NCBI GenBank assembly: GCA_030674155.1
Contig: CM060344.1
Span: 29,880,688 to 29,944,687, forward strand
Length of the DNA stretch: 64,000 nt
Direction of reading: 5' to 3'
From: Stramonita haemastoma
Lineage: Eukaryota > Mollusca > Gastropoda > Neogastropoda > Muricidae
Shown here: one piece after another, positions 1-11,924 of the stretch
Position numbering within the stretch: position 1 is the first letter of the stretch
Layout of the letters: each line of letters opens with the position of its first letter
Position numbers and translations under genes: made by a program
Notes under the pieces: generated by a model
Seen by the model: the letters and a program-made list of their open reading frames with translations, nothing else
Told to the model about the DNA's origin: nothing
The model's database searches: none

Positions 1-298
1 TTGTATGTTATGAAAAGAAAAAAAAAAGTCGACAGTAAAAATGCAATCAACATACCGTCTTTCCGTCACAATAGAAAAGGAAGAAAATCGAAGGTGAATA
101 ACACCGGTCAGTTTCTTTTTTCAGTCTTATGCATCGCATAAACTCTCCTCAGTAGCTGCTGTTTCTACAAAAGCCACGCCCCTTCAATGCACATCTTCTT
201 TCTGTCGTATGAACCAGCAACACTGCAAGTTGAATTCAGACCATTTGGCCGGAGCGCTGCGAAACACGTCTTACTCCGACCGTGAACTGGTGTCAAGT
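1..298. other. Non-repetitive flank at the left edge of the satellite array
   Basis: This stretch has none of the class A or class B words that fill the rest of the window. It starts A-rich, becomes mixed composition, and holds no open frame of useful length, splice pattern or RNA gene that I can recognise. The first recognisable minisatellite monomer, in reverse orientation, appears at about 300. I read it as unique DNA, or an unrelated dispersed sequence, bordering the array. Confidence 0.6.
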
Positions 299-812
299 CG
301 GCATTTTGGACTTGAAAAGGAAATTTTCGGTTGAATTTTTGAGCTGACCAGGAATGCGTTGATCAGATTTTCTGGCTGACAAGGAAAAGTTGGATCAGAT
401 GTTGAACCTGACCAGGAAATGGTTGGATGGATTTTTGACCTGACCTGGAATAGGTGGCAAAATGAGGTTGGATTTGGACCAGACCAGAAAATAGTGGGAT
501 AGATTTGAAACAAAACCAGAATGAGGTTGGTTGCATTCTGGAGAGGATAAGGAAAATGTGGTAGGATTTTTAATGGGTGGAAAGGTGGAATTTTGACGAT
601 GAGAAAAGGTGGGTAGACTGAATTTTGGACCTTAGCAGGAAAAAGTGGATTGGATTTTGGACCCGTGCAGGAAAAGGTGGGTTGGATTTTGAACCTGACA
701 AGGAAATGGTTGGTTGTATTTTTGACCTGACTGGAATGGTGGGCTGGAGTTTGGACCTGACCAGGAAATGGTGGGTTTGATTTTGGACTTGACCAGGTAA
801 AGGTGGGTTTCC
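299..812 (-). repeat. Reverse-oriented class A segment at the array edge
   Basis: The diagnostic monomer words appear here as reverse complements (CCTGACCAGG-type, TGGGTTGGATTTT). A reverse anchor lies at roughly 430-615 (CAAAACCAGAATGAGGTTGG, AGGTGGGTAGACTGAATTTT). At about 808-820 the text passes through AGGTGGGTTTCCAACCCAC, a head-to-head symmetric junction, and becomes forward. The array therefore ends on its left in an inverted block of about 0.5 kb. Confidence 0.85.
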
Positions 813-2507
813 AACCCACATTTTCCTCGTCAGGTCGAAGATATATGATGCATCATTCCATAGGCAGGTCAAAAATCTGATCCACCTATTCCTGGTCAGG
901 TCTAAAATCGAACTCATCATTTCCTGGTCAAGTCAAAAATCTGATGCATCTTTTCCTGGTCACGTCCATAATCCAACCCACCAATTCTTGGTCAGGTCTA
1001 AAAGGTGTCCCACCATTTCCTGGTCAGGTCAAAAATCTAATCCACCTTTTCCTGGTCAGGTCCAAATCCCATCCCACCATTTCCTGATCATGTCCAAAAT
1101 CCAACCCACCTATTCCTTGCCAGGTCCAAAATTCAGTCTACCCACCTTTTCTCATTGTCTAAAATTCACCTTTTTTTGGTTAGGTTAAAATTCCAACCCA
1201 CCTTTTCCTTATCCCGTCCAAAATGCAATCCACCTCTTTGTACTTTTGTCTCACATCTAAGCCACTATTTTGTGGTCAGGTCCAAATCCAACCTCATTTT
1301 TTGTTTTCAATACAGACCCACCTATGCTGGTCAGGTCCAAAATCCAACCCACCTTTTACTGGTCAGGTCAAAAATCTGATCCACTTTTCCTGGTCAGATA
1401 TAAAATCCAACAGACAATTTCCTGGTCAGGTCCAAAATCCAACTCACCAATTCTTGGTCAGATCCAAAATGTTATCCACCTTTTCCTGGTCATGTCCAAA
1501 AATCCAACCAAACATTTTGTGATCCGGTCCAAAATCTGATCCACCTTTTCCTGGTCAGTTCCAAAATTCAACCCAACATTTCCTGGTCAGGGGTAAAATC
1601 TGACACCCATTTCCTGCTCAGGTCCAATATCTGATCCACTTATTCCTGGTCAGGGGCAAAATCTGACACACCATTTCCTGCTCGGGTTCAAAATGTGATC
1701 AACCATTTCCTGGTCATGTCCAAAATCCAACCCATCATTTCCTGGTCAAGTTGAAAATGCAACCCACCATTTCATGTTCAGGTCAAAATCTGATGCACCT
1801 TTTCTTGGTCACGTCTAAAATCCAGTCCACCATTTCCAGGTCAAATCCACAATGCAACCCACCAATTCCCATATAGGTCCAACATCTGATCAATATTACC
1901 TGGTCAGGTCCAAAATCCAACACACCATTTTATGGTCAGGTCCAAAATCCAACCCACTATTCCATAGCAAGGTCCAAAATCTGATCCACCTCTTCCTGGT
2001 CAGGTCAGAAATCCAACCCACCATTTCCTGGTGAGGTCTAAAATTGAACCCACCATTCCATGGTCAGGTCCAAAGTCTGATCCACCTATTCATGGTCAGG
2101 TCCAAAATCCAGCCCACCATTTTCTGGTCAGGTGCAAAATCTGATCCACCTTTTCGTGGTCAGGTCGAAAATCCAACCCACCATTTCTTTGTCAGGTCCA
2201 CAATCTATTCCACCTTTTCCTGTATGGGTCAAAAATCTGATCCACTTTTTCCTGGTGAGGTCCAAAGTTCATTCTACCCATCTTTTTTCATCATCTTTAA
2301 TCCACTTATTCTTTGTTGGGTTAATAATCCAACCCACCTTTTCTTTATCATGTCCAAAATGGAACCCACCTCTTCGTACTTTTGTCTCAAATCTAACCCA
2401 CTTCTTCCTTGTTAGGTTCAAATCCAACCTCATTTTCTGTTTGTAGTACAAACCCACCTATTCCTGGTCAGGTCCAGACTTCAACCCACCATTCCAAAAT
2501 TGTCAGG

Positions 2508-2675
2508 TCAGGTGAATTTTAGACAATGAGAAAAGGTGGGTAGACTGAATTTTGACCCTGACAAGGAGAAGATAGATTGGATTATGGACCCATCCAGGAG
2601 AAGGTGGATTGGATTTTCTACCTAACAAGGAAATGGTGGGTAGGATTTTGGACCTATGCAACCAACCTCTTTGTA
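2508..2675 (-). repeat. Short inverted class A segment inside A1
   Basis: About 170 bp read as reverse-complement class A, starting at the anchor words TTTTAGACAATGAGAAAAGG and TGGGTAGACTGAATTTTG and continuing through three or four reverse monomers. At about 2676 the forward anchor word GCAACCAACCTCTTTGTACTT resumes in mid-anchor. Both edges are abrupt, so this is a local inversion or template switch and not an insertion of foreign DNA. Confidence 0.8.
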
Positions 2676-4296
2676 CTTTTGTCTCAAAACTTACCCATAT
2701 TTTTCTTGTCAGGTCCAAATCCAACCTCATTTTCTGTTTGTAGTATAGATCCACCTATTCCTAGTCATGACCAAAATCTGGTCCATATTTTCCTAGTCAG
2801 GTCCAAAATCCAACCCAACATTGCATAGTCAGGTCCAAAAATTGATCCACCTATTCCTGGTCAGGTCCAAAATGCAACCCACCATTTCCTGTTCAGGTAA
2901 AAAACCTGATCCACCTTTTTCTGTCCATGTTCAAATTCCAATTCACCATTTCCTCATCAGGTCCAAAATGTAACCCACCATTTTTTGGTCAGGTCCAAAA
3001 TCTGATCGCTACTTTCCTGGTCAGTACCAAAACCCAACCCAACATTTCCTGGTCAGATCGAAAATCCAACTGATTATTCCATTGTTAGGTCTAAAATCTG
3101 ATCCACCTTTTCCTGGTCAGATCCAAAATCCAATCCACCATTTCCTGGTCAGGTCCACAATCTGATCAACTTTTTCCTGGTCAGCTCCAAAATCCACCCC
3201 ACCTTTTCCTGGTCAGCTCCAAAATCCAACCCACCTTTTCCTGGTCAAGTCTAAAATCCAACCCACCATTTCCTGGTCAGGTAAAAAATCTTATCCCTAT
3301 TTTTCTTGTCACGTCCATTATCCAACCCACGATTTCTTGGTCAAGTCCAAAATCCGACTCCCCATTCAATAGTCAGGTTCAAAATCTTTTCCACGTATTC
3401 TTGGTCAGGTCCAGAATCCAACCGACCATTTTCTGGTCAGGTCCAAAATCTGATCCACCTTGTCTTGGTCAATGTCCAAATTCTGATCCACCTTTTCCTT
3501 GACAGGTTCCAAATCCTATCCACCTTTTCCTGGTCAGGTCCAAAGTTCAGTCCACCCACCTTTTCTCATAGTCTATAATCCACCTTTTATTGGTTGGGTT
3601 AAAAATCCAACCCACCTTTTCCTTATCCCATCCAAAATGGAACCCACCTCTCTGTTCTTTTGTAAAAAATGTAACCCACTATTTTGTGGTCAGTTGCAAA
3701 TCCAACCTTATTTTCTGTTTGTAGTACAGACCCACCTATTTCTGGTCAGGTCTAAAATCCATCCCTCCTTTTTTGCTGGTCAGGTCCAAAATCTGATCCA
3801 CCTTTTCGTGGTCATGTAAAAAATCTAACCCACCATTTCCTGGTCAGATCCAAAATCCAATCCACCATTTCCTGGTCAAGTCCAAAATGCAACCCACCAT
3901 TTCCAAAATCTGATCCATATTTTCCTGGTCGGATCCAATATTCAACCCACCATTTCCTGGTCAGGTCCAAAAACCAACCTCCATTCCTTGGTCAGGTCCA
4001 AAATCAGATCCACTTTTTCCTGGTCAGGTCCAAAATCTGATCCCCCTTTTCCTGGTCCAGTCCAAAATCCAATCCACCTTTTTCTGGTCAGGTCCAAAAT
4101 TCAGTCGAACATCCCTTTGTCATAGTCTAAAATCCACCTTTTATAAGTTGGGTTAAAAATCCATCCCACCTTTTCCTCATCCAAAATGTATCCAATGTCT
4201 TTGTAGTTTTGTCTAAAATCTAAACCACTATTTTCTGGTCAGGTCGAAATCCAACCTCATTTTGTTTTCGTAGTGCAAAAAATACATTTTGTTTTA

Positions 4297-4667
4297 AAGC
4301 AGAACACTTTGTGAACATGTTAAAAACCCGTTCTGACTCTCGGAAGAGCAGGCCATCGTGTGCTGGTAGGAGCGGTTCACCAAATTATGAAAAAAATAAA
4401 ACCCAGCAAACACACAGGTGTCGTGTATAGACACATTCCCTGAAGAAAAATCGGGGAGTTGGCGTCCCCAGGGTGGTTCAGGGCTTTATATGGCAACGTT
4501 TCGGTGGCTCCTTCGACGGTACTGGAAACATTCGTATCGGTCATTGCCTTTCCAGTGGAATACTCCAGTGACGAGGTGTGCTGCTTGTCCTCTTTACTTT
4601 TTTACCCAGGCTTTGCGCTCTAAAGACTAGTCTCTTCCGAGACTGATGGGTGCCTACTACTACTTCT
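4297..4667 (+). mobile_element. TIR element, half copy
   Basis: This is the part of the roughly 0.6-kb TIR element that runs from its middle (GCAGAACAC, GGCCATCGTGTGCTGG, AAAAATCGGGGAGTTGG) to one terminus (AGACTGATGGGTGCC followed by TAC repeats). The other half is missing: on that side the sequence is joined to class A satellite. It has no coding capacity. Confidence 0.75.
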
Positions 4668-4900
4668 AACACTACAAACACGCATTTTACTTTACGTATT
4701 TTACTACACTATAACACAAACATATTTGCACTATACAATGTAATATTAAAACATTATTTACCGTACGATAACAAAAAGGCATTTTGTAATAGCATAGTAC
4801 AGTCAAATGTTATAGTACAGTGAAGGTGTTTACAATAAAATGTATTTTCTTCGGTTGTTGTAAAGTATAAACCGTTTTGTAATCTTAAAATATCGTGAAA

Positions 4901-4902
<2 letters not shown>

Positions 4903-4947
<45 letters not shown>

Positions 4948-4958
4948 TGTTGTTGTTA
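4903..4958 (+). repeat. (TTG)n microsatellite
   Basis: About 17 TTG/GTT units with one interruption lie between TATCGTGAAACA and a T-rich stretch. The same position in other class B copies carries different simple repeats (poly-T, TA-rich or short GTT tracts), so this is a variable site of the B unit. Confidence 0.95.
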
Positions 4959-5544
4959 TTTTACGCTGAATGGTGTTACATACTACAGTAAAATGTGTTT
5001 GTATTTTAGTATAGTAAACAGTGTTTTGAAATATAGTACTGAAAAATGTTTTGTAGTGTTTAATGTGTGTTTTGTGCTGTTATGATAGAGTAAAATGTAT
5101 TGTGTTTATCATCATAGTACAACCAAAGGTTAGTTGTGTGCAGTTCTAATTCTGAAAATAAGGGAGCTTTGAAAATTGTTTTCTTGTGTTCCAGTACCAA
5201 AAAGCCTTTTGTAATAACATAGTGCAGTAAAACGTGTTTTGTAGAGTGGTTGTAAAATATGACACGTTTTGTTGTTTTAAACGGGAAAATATTTTTTGTA
5301 CAATAAATGATGTTTTGTTGTATTTCCTAGAACAGTGAAAAGAGTTTGTGTTACAGCATAGTAAACAGTGTGTTTGTCTGTAGTATTGCAGAATGTGTTT
5401 AATGATGTAAGAGTATGGTTATATTCCAGAAAATGTCTTTTAGTGCTGATGTAGTACAGTAAAATGTAGTGTGATGGGAAAGTAGATTGTGTTTTTGTAG
5501 TGTCATACAGTTCATACAGTATCATACAGTTATGTACTGGACAG

Positions 5545-5920
5545 TGAAATCTGCAGTTTTGTGAAGTTACGATTCCAAAAATGTGGAATTTAATAGTAGT
5601 ACAGCAAGATGTACGCTGGTTTAGGTGTCTGAGTCAAGCCTTTAGCAAATCTTACATGACAAATGCTAAACACTCTACACAGGGTTTTGTCTGCATTTGG
5701 GATAATACATGTTGTAACAACGAATTGTTTGGCTGCCATTCTGCACACAGATTCATTTCCTTCATTGATTGTGAGTGATATTATGTAAGTGGTATGTGTG
5801 CTGCAGAAAGTTATATATCTGTAGCAATGCACTATTCTTGAACACTTCATGGACTATGTAAAAAACATTCTGCATCCAGATTCATTTCTGTTTTACAGTT
5901 CTGATTCTGAAAATGTGGGA
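5545..5920 (+). repeat. Class B conserved core, copy 1
   Basis: A stretch of about 370 bp of higher complexity than the surrounding AT-rich repeats, starting near GTGAAATCTGCAGTTTTG and including GTCTGAGTCAAGCC, ACACAGGGTTTTGTCTGC and AACGAATTGTTTGGCTGCC. It recurs at about 11050, 14750, 27390, 38190 and 44565 with few differences. A 65-codon open frame begins at 5581, but it is truncated or shifted in other copies, so I do not call it a gene. Function is unknown. Confidence 0.75.
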
Positions 5921-6378
5921 GTTTTGATGTAGTACAGAAAAATGTGTTTTCTGGTGTTCTAGTACTAAAAGGCTTTCTGTAATAGCATAGTGCAGTAAAA
6001 TGTGTGTTGTAGAGTGGTTGTAAAGTATGATGATGCGTTTTGATGTTTTAAACGGTAAAATATGTTTTGTGCGGTAAATTATGTTTTATGGTGTTTCCTA
6101 GTACAGTGAAATGAGTTTGTTATAGTATAGTAAACTGTGTTTTTGCCTCTAGTATAGTAAAATGTGTTTAGTGGTTTTATTGTAGACAATGTGTCTTTTT
6201 GGTTGTTACATTTCAGAAAACACTAAAAGAAAAGGGCGTTTTGTAATAGCATAGTCCAGTAAAATGTTATATTACAGTACAGACGTTTTGTAACATCATA
6301 GTAGAGTAAAATGCGTTTCTTTATGTAATACGGTAAAACTTTTTAAAAATGAATTCCGCTGAATGGTGTGACACAGTA

Positions 6379-9300
6379 ACCACCATTCCTATGTAAGGTC
6401 CAAAATCTTATCCACCTTTTCCTGGATGGGTCCAAAATCCAATCGACCTTTTCCTGGTCAGGTTCGAAGTTCAGTCTACCCACCTTTTCTCAATGTTTAA
6501 AATCCATCATTCATTATTTGGGTTAAAAATCCAACCCACCTTTTCCTTATTCCGTCCAAAATGCAACCCCCTTCTTTGTACTTTTGTCTAAATTCTAACC
6601 CAGCATTTTCTGGTCAGGTACAAATCCAACCTCATTTTGTGTTTGTAGTACATACCCACCTTTTCCTGGTCAGGTCACAAATCCAATACACCTTTTCCTG
6701 GTCAGGTCCAAAATCAAACCCATATTTCACAGTTAGATCCAAAATCTAATCCACCATTTCCTGGTCAGGTCAAAAATCTGATCTACCTTGTCCAGGTCAG
6801 GTCCAAAATCCAACCCACCATTTACTGGCCAGGTCCGAAATTCAACCCACCATTTCATAGGTCCAAAACCTGATCCAAATTTTCCTGGTCTTGTCAAAAC
6901 TCGAACCCACCTTTTCCTTTTCAGGTCCAAATTCCGACCCACCATTCCATGGTCAGGTTCAAAATCTGATCCACCTGTTCCTGGACAGGTCCAACAGGTC
7001 CATAATCAACCCACTTATTCCTGGCCAGGTCCAAAATTGAATCCATCTTTTCCTGGTAAGGTGTAAAGTTCAGTCTGATCACCTTTTTTCATCATCTTAA
7101 ATCCACATTTTATTGGTTGGGTTAAAAATCCAACCCACCTTTTTCTTATCACGTCCAAAATGGAAGCCACCTCTTTGTACTTTTGTTTCAAATTTAACCC
7201 ACTATTTTCTGGTCAGGTCCAAATCCAACATGAGAGTGTTTGTAGTACAGACACAAACTATTCCTAGTCAGATCCTAAATCCAACCCACCTTTTCCTGGT
7301 CACGTCCAAAATCAAACACACCATTCCCTAGTCATGTCCAAAATCCAACCCACCCACTCGTCAGGTCAAAAATCTGATTCACCTTTTCCTACTCAGGTCC
7401 AAAATCCAACCTACCATTTCCTGGGAAAGTCCAAAATCCGTCCGATCATTCCCAGGTCAGGTACAAAATCTGATCTACCTATTCCTGGTGAGGAGCAACA
7501 AGTCCACTTTTTCCTGTGCAGGTCCAAAATCCAACCCACCTATTTCTGATCAGATCCAAAATCCAACACACCATTCCCTGGTCAAGTACAAAATCTGATC
7601 AACCTTTTCCTGGTTAGGTCTAAAATCTAACCCACCATTTTCTAGTCAGATCCAAATTCAACCCACCACTCTCTGGTCAGGACCAAAATCTGATCCACCT
7701 ATTCCTGGTCAAGTCCAAAATCAAACCGGCCATTTTGTGGTCAGGTCTAAAATATAATCGACCTTTTCCTGGTCAGATCCAAAATCTGCACCACCTTTTC
7801 CTGGTCAGGTCCAAAATCAAACACATCATTCCTGGTCTGGTCCAAAACGCAAACCACCATTTCTTGGTTAAGTCCAAAATCTCATCCATATTTTCCTGGT
7901 CAGGTCCAAAATCCAACCCGCCTATTCCCGGTCAGGTCCAAAATCCAAGCCTACATTCCCTGGTCAGGTACAAAATCTGATCCACGTATTCATGGTCAGG
8001 TCTAAAATCCAACCCACCTTTTCCTGGTCAGGTCCAAAGTTCAGTCTACCCACCTTTTCTCATCGTCTAAAATCCACCTTTTATTAGTTGGGTTAAAAAT
8101 CGAACCCACCTTTCCCTTATCCCATCGAAAATATAACCCTCCTCCTTGTACTTTTGCCTCATATCTAACCCAGTGTTTTCTGGTCAAGTCCAAATTGAAG
8201 CTCATTTTGGGTTTGTAGTACAGGCCCACTTTTTACTGGTCAGGTCCAAAATCCAACCCATCTTTCTCCTGATCAGGTCCAAAATCTGATCCACCTTTTC
8301 CTGGTCAGGTCCAAAACCAAACACACTATTCCCTAGTCTGGTCCAAAATGCAAACCACCATTTCCTGGTCAAGTCCAAAATCTGATTCATATTTTCATGG
8401 TCAGGTCCAAAATCCAACCCGCCTATTCCTGGTCAGGTCAAAAATCCAACCTTACATGCCCTGGTCAGGTACAAAATCTGATCCACGTATTCATGGTCAG
8501 GTCTAAAATCTAATCTACCTTTTCCTGGTCAGGTCTTAAATCTGATCCACCTTTTCCTGGTCAGGTCCAAAACCAAACACAACATTCCCTAGTCTGGTCC
8601 AAAATGCAAACCACCATTTCCTGGTCAAGTCCAAAATCTGATCCATATTTTCATGGTCAGGTCCAAAATCCAACCCGCCTATTCCTGGTCAGGTCAAAAA
8701 TCCAACCTTACATTCCCTGGTCAGGACTTAAATCTGATCCACCTTTTCCTGGACAGGTCCAAAATTCTGGTCAGGACCAGAATCCAACAAGTCCAAAATG
8801 CAACCTTCCATTTCCTTATCAAGTCCAAAATCCGATCCATATTTTCCTGGTCAGGTCCAAAATCCTACCCACCAATTTCTGGTCAGATCAAAAATCCAAC
8901 CCACCATTTCCTGGTAAGGTCCAAAATCCAGAGCACCATTCCCTGGTCAGATCAAAAATATTATCCACCTTTTCCCGATCAGTTCCAAAATCCAACCCAC
9001 CATTTTTGGTCATGTCTAAAATCTCATCCACCTTTTCCTGGACGGGTCCAAAATCCAATCCTCCTTTTCCTGGTCTGATCCAAAGTTCAGTTTACCCACC
9101 TTTTCTCATTGTCTAAAATCCACCTTTTATTAGTTGGGTAAAAATCCAACCCACCTTTTCCTTATCCTGTCCAAATAGCAACCGTCTCATTTTACTTTTG
9201 TCTCAAATCTAACCCACTATTTTCTGGTGAGGTCGAAATCCAACCTCAGTATGTATTTGCAGTGCAGACCCACTTTTTCCTGATCAGGTCTAAAATCAAA

Positions 9301-9861
9301 CTCACCTTTTCCTGGTTAGGTCCAAAATCAAACCCACTACTTCCTGGTCAGGTCCAAAATCTGATGCACCATTTCCTGGTCAGTCCAAAATGCAACCCAT
9401 CATTTCCTGGTCAAGTCCAAAATCTGATCCATATTTTCCTGGTCAGGTCCAAAATCCAACCCACCATTTCCTGGTCAGGTCCAAAATCCAACCCACCATT
9501 CCATAGTCAGGTCCAAAATCTGATCCACCTACTCCTGGTCATGTCCAATATCCAAACCACCATTTCCTGGTCAGGTCCAAAATCTGATGCACCTTTTAGT
9601 TGTCAGGTCCATAATCTTATCTATTTTTTCCTGGATGATTTTAAAATCCAATCCACGTTTTTCTGGTCAGGTCCAAAGTGCAGTCTACCCACCTTTTTTT
9701 TATCGTCTAAAATCCACCTCTTCTTGGTTGGGTTAAAAATTCAACCTACCTTTTCCTCATCCCGTCCAAAATGCAACCCACTTTTTTGTACTTTTGTCTC
9801 AAATCTAATCCACTATTTTCTAGTCAGGTCCAAATCCAACCTCATTTTGTATTTGTAGTAC
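6379..9861 (+). repeat. Class A minisatellite array A2
   Basis: Forward 32-bp monomers with anchors near 6470-6655, 7062-7250, 8036-8226, 9083-9270 and 9672-9862. It starts in mid-monomer (ACCACCATTCCTATGTAAGG) against B1. It contains a clear multi-monomer duplication: the text from 8311 restarts at 8567, exactly 256 bp (eight monomers) later, with a more diverged relative near 7811. It ends at the standard A-to-B junction after GTTTGTAGTACAGA. Confidence 0.9.
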
Positions 9862-9877
9862 AGAAAACATATTGTGC

Positions 9878-10324
<447 letters not shown>

Positions 10325-11049
10325 ACTATAACACATACATATTTGCACTATACAATATAATGTAAAGACTATAAAACATAATTTACTGCACTATAACAAA
10401 AAGGCCATTTTGTAATAGCTGAATAGTCAAATGTTACAGTACAGTAAAGGTATTTACAGTAAAATGTGTTTTGTTGTGTAGTTGTGAAGTAGAAACCGTT
10501 TGGTAATCTTATAATACGGTGAAATATTTTTGTTGTTGTTATTCTGTTTTTTTTTACCATGAATTACTCTGAATGGTGTTACATACATGTAAAATATAGA
10601 ACTGAAAAATGTGTTTTGTAGTGTGTAATGTGAGTTTTGTGCTGTTATGATAGAGTAAAATGTGTTGTGTTTTTCATTATAGTACAAAAGGTGAGTTGTG
10701 TGCAGTTCTGATTCTGCAAATGAGGGAGTTTTGAAAAATGTGTTTTTTGGTGTTCTAGTACTAATGATTTCTATGCTTGCATAGTGCAGTAAAATGTGTT
10801 AAAGTGTGATGTGTGTTGTTGTCTTAAACGGGAAAATATGTTTTGTACAGTAAATGATGTTTTATTGTGTTTCCTACAACAGTGAAAAGAGTTTGTATTA
10901 ATGCATAGTAAACTTTTTGTCAGTAGTATAGCAAAATGTGTTTAATGGTGTAATAGTATTGTTATATTCCAGAAAATGTCTTTTTGTGCTCTCGTAAAAT
11001 GTGTTTTGTAGAGTGTGATGGGAAAGTAGATTGTGTTTTTGTAGTGTTA

Positions 11050-11419
11050 TCATGAAATCTGCAGTTTTGTGAAGATGCGATTCCAGAAATGTGGAATTTA
11101 ATAGTAGTACAGCAAGATGTACGCTGGTTTAGGTGTTTGAGTCAAGCCTTTAGCAAATCTTACATGACAAATGCTAATCACTCTACACAGGGTTTTGTCT
11201 GCATTTGGGATAATACATGCGGCTGCTTCGGCGGTACTGGAACCATTTGTATCGGTCATTGCCTTTCCAATGGATCATTCCAGTGGCGTGGAGAGGGGGG
11301 TCTGCTGCATGGGTACCAGCTAGTCCTTCATATATTTTTACCCAGGCTTTGTGCTCTAAAGACTACCGCGAAGCTCCGTGGTCTTCCGAGACTGATGGGT
11401 GCCTACTACTACTACTAAC
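11050..11419 (+). repeat. Chimeric join: class B core fused to TIR element
   Basis: The class B core runs normally to GATAATACATG at about 11219. Instead of continuing with TTGTAACAACG, it switches to the interior of the TIR element (CGGCTGCTTCGGCGGTACTGG) and continues to the TIR terminus at about 11400 and TAC repeats. The open frames of 109 and 91 codons that cross this join are chance products of the fusion. Confidence 0.75.
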
Positions 11420-11924
11420 ACTACAAACACGCATTTCACTTTACGTATTTTACTACACTATAACACAAACATATTTGCCCTATCCAATATAATATAAAGA
11501 CTATAAAATATAATTGACTGTACGATAACAAAATGGAATTTTATAATGGAATTTTGTACAGTCAAATGTACAGCAAAGGCGTTTACAGAAAAATGTGTTT
11601 TCTCATGTGATTGCAAAGGATCAATCCTTTTGTAATCTTATGATACGGTGAAATATCGTTTTTGTGTTAGTTGCTTGTTTTTTTTCTGTTTTTTTTCAAA
11701 TGAATTCAGCTGAATGGTGTTACATTCTAAATGTGTTTGTGTTTTAGTAAAGTAAAATGTCTTTTGAAATATAGTACTGTAAAATGTGTTTTGTAGTATT
11801 TAATGTGTGTTTGTGCTGTGGTGTGTTTTTCATTATAGTGCAACAAAAGGTTAGTTGTGTGCAGTTCTGATTCTGCAAATGAGGGAGTTTTGAAAAATGT
11901 GTTTTCTGGTGTTCTAGTATGAAT

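Larger units (their letters stand above)
299..4279 (+). repeat. Class A minisatellite array A1 (32-bp monomers) with anchor blocks
   Basis: The array consists of tandem monomers of about 32 bp sharing CCTGGTCAGGTCC. They come in two common versions, one reading CAACCCACCA and the other TGATCCACCT at the variable part. Longer anchor blocks, recognisable by TTCAGTCTACCCACC, TTGGTTGGGTTAAAAAT and GTTTGTAGTACAGACCCACC, sit near 1128-1322, 2266-2457, 3541-3735 and 4097-4275. Orientation is not uniform: about 299-812 and 2508-2675 read in reverse, the rest forward. Open frames here (up to about 180 codons) arise because the monomers have few stops; I see no coding signal. The right end joins class B just after an anchor. 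Confidence 0.9.
4280..6378 (+). repeat. Class B AT-rich composite block B1
   Basis: The block begins directly after an A anchor with a half copy of the TIR element (about 4297-4667) and a short stretch in opposite polarity (TACGTATTTTACTACACTAT). It continues with degenerate AT-rich repeats carrying GTAAAATGTGTTT-type words, a (TTG)n tract, and the complex core at about 5545-5920. It stops abruptly inside a repeat at GTGTGACACAGTA before class A resumes. The ATG-started frames inside it, including the 65-codon one at 5581, recur in other B copies with substitutions and stops, and are not genes. Confidence 0.8.

Noticed and set aside
271..920. Open frames of up to 182 codons encoding repeats like SWSGPKSNPPFPGQVQN
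   Set aside because: The 32-bp monomer is not a multiple of three, so any long stop-poor run gives a 32-residue pseudo-repeat cycling through all frames. Such frames occur on both strands and in several overlapping frames throughout class A, with no conserved start.
3590..3612. GGGTTA within anchors as telomere repeat
   Set aside because: It is a single occurrence inside the hairpin of each anchor, with no tandem hexamer run.
813..4279. Class A as a CRISPR-like repeat/spacer array
   Set aside because: The monomers are contiguous with no unique spacers. The variable positions are substitutions within the repeat, and the context is eukaryotic.
5581..5778. The recurring 65-codon frame MWNLIVVQQDVRWF as a conserved small gene
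   Set aside because: It appears in several B cores but is truncated at 11089, deleted near 14800 and altered at 44590 by indels that are not multiples of three. The similarity is nucleotide-level repeat identity.
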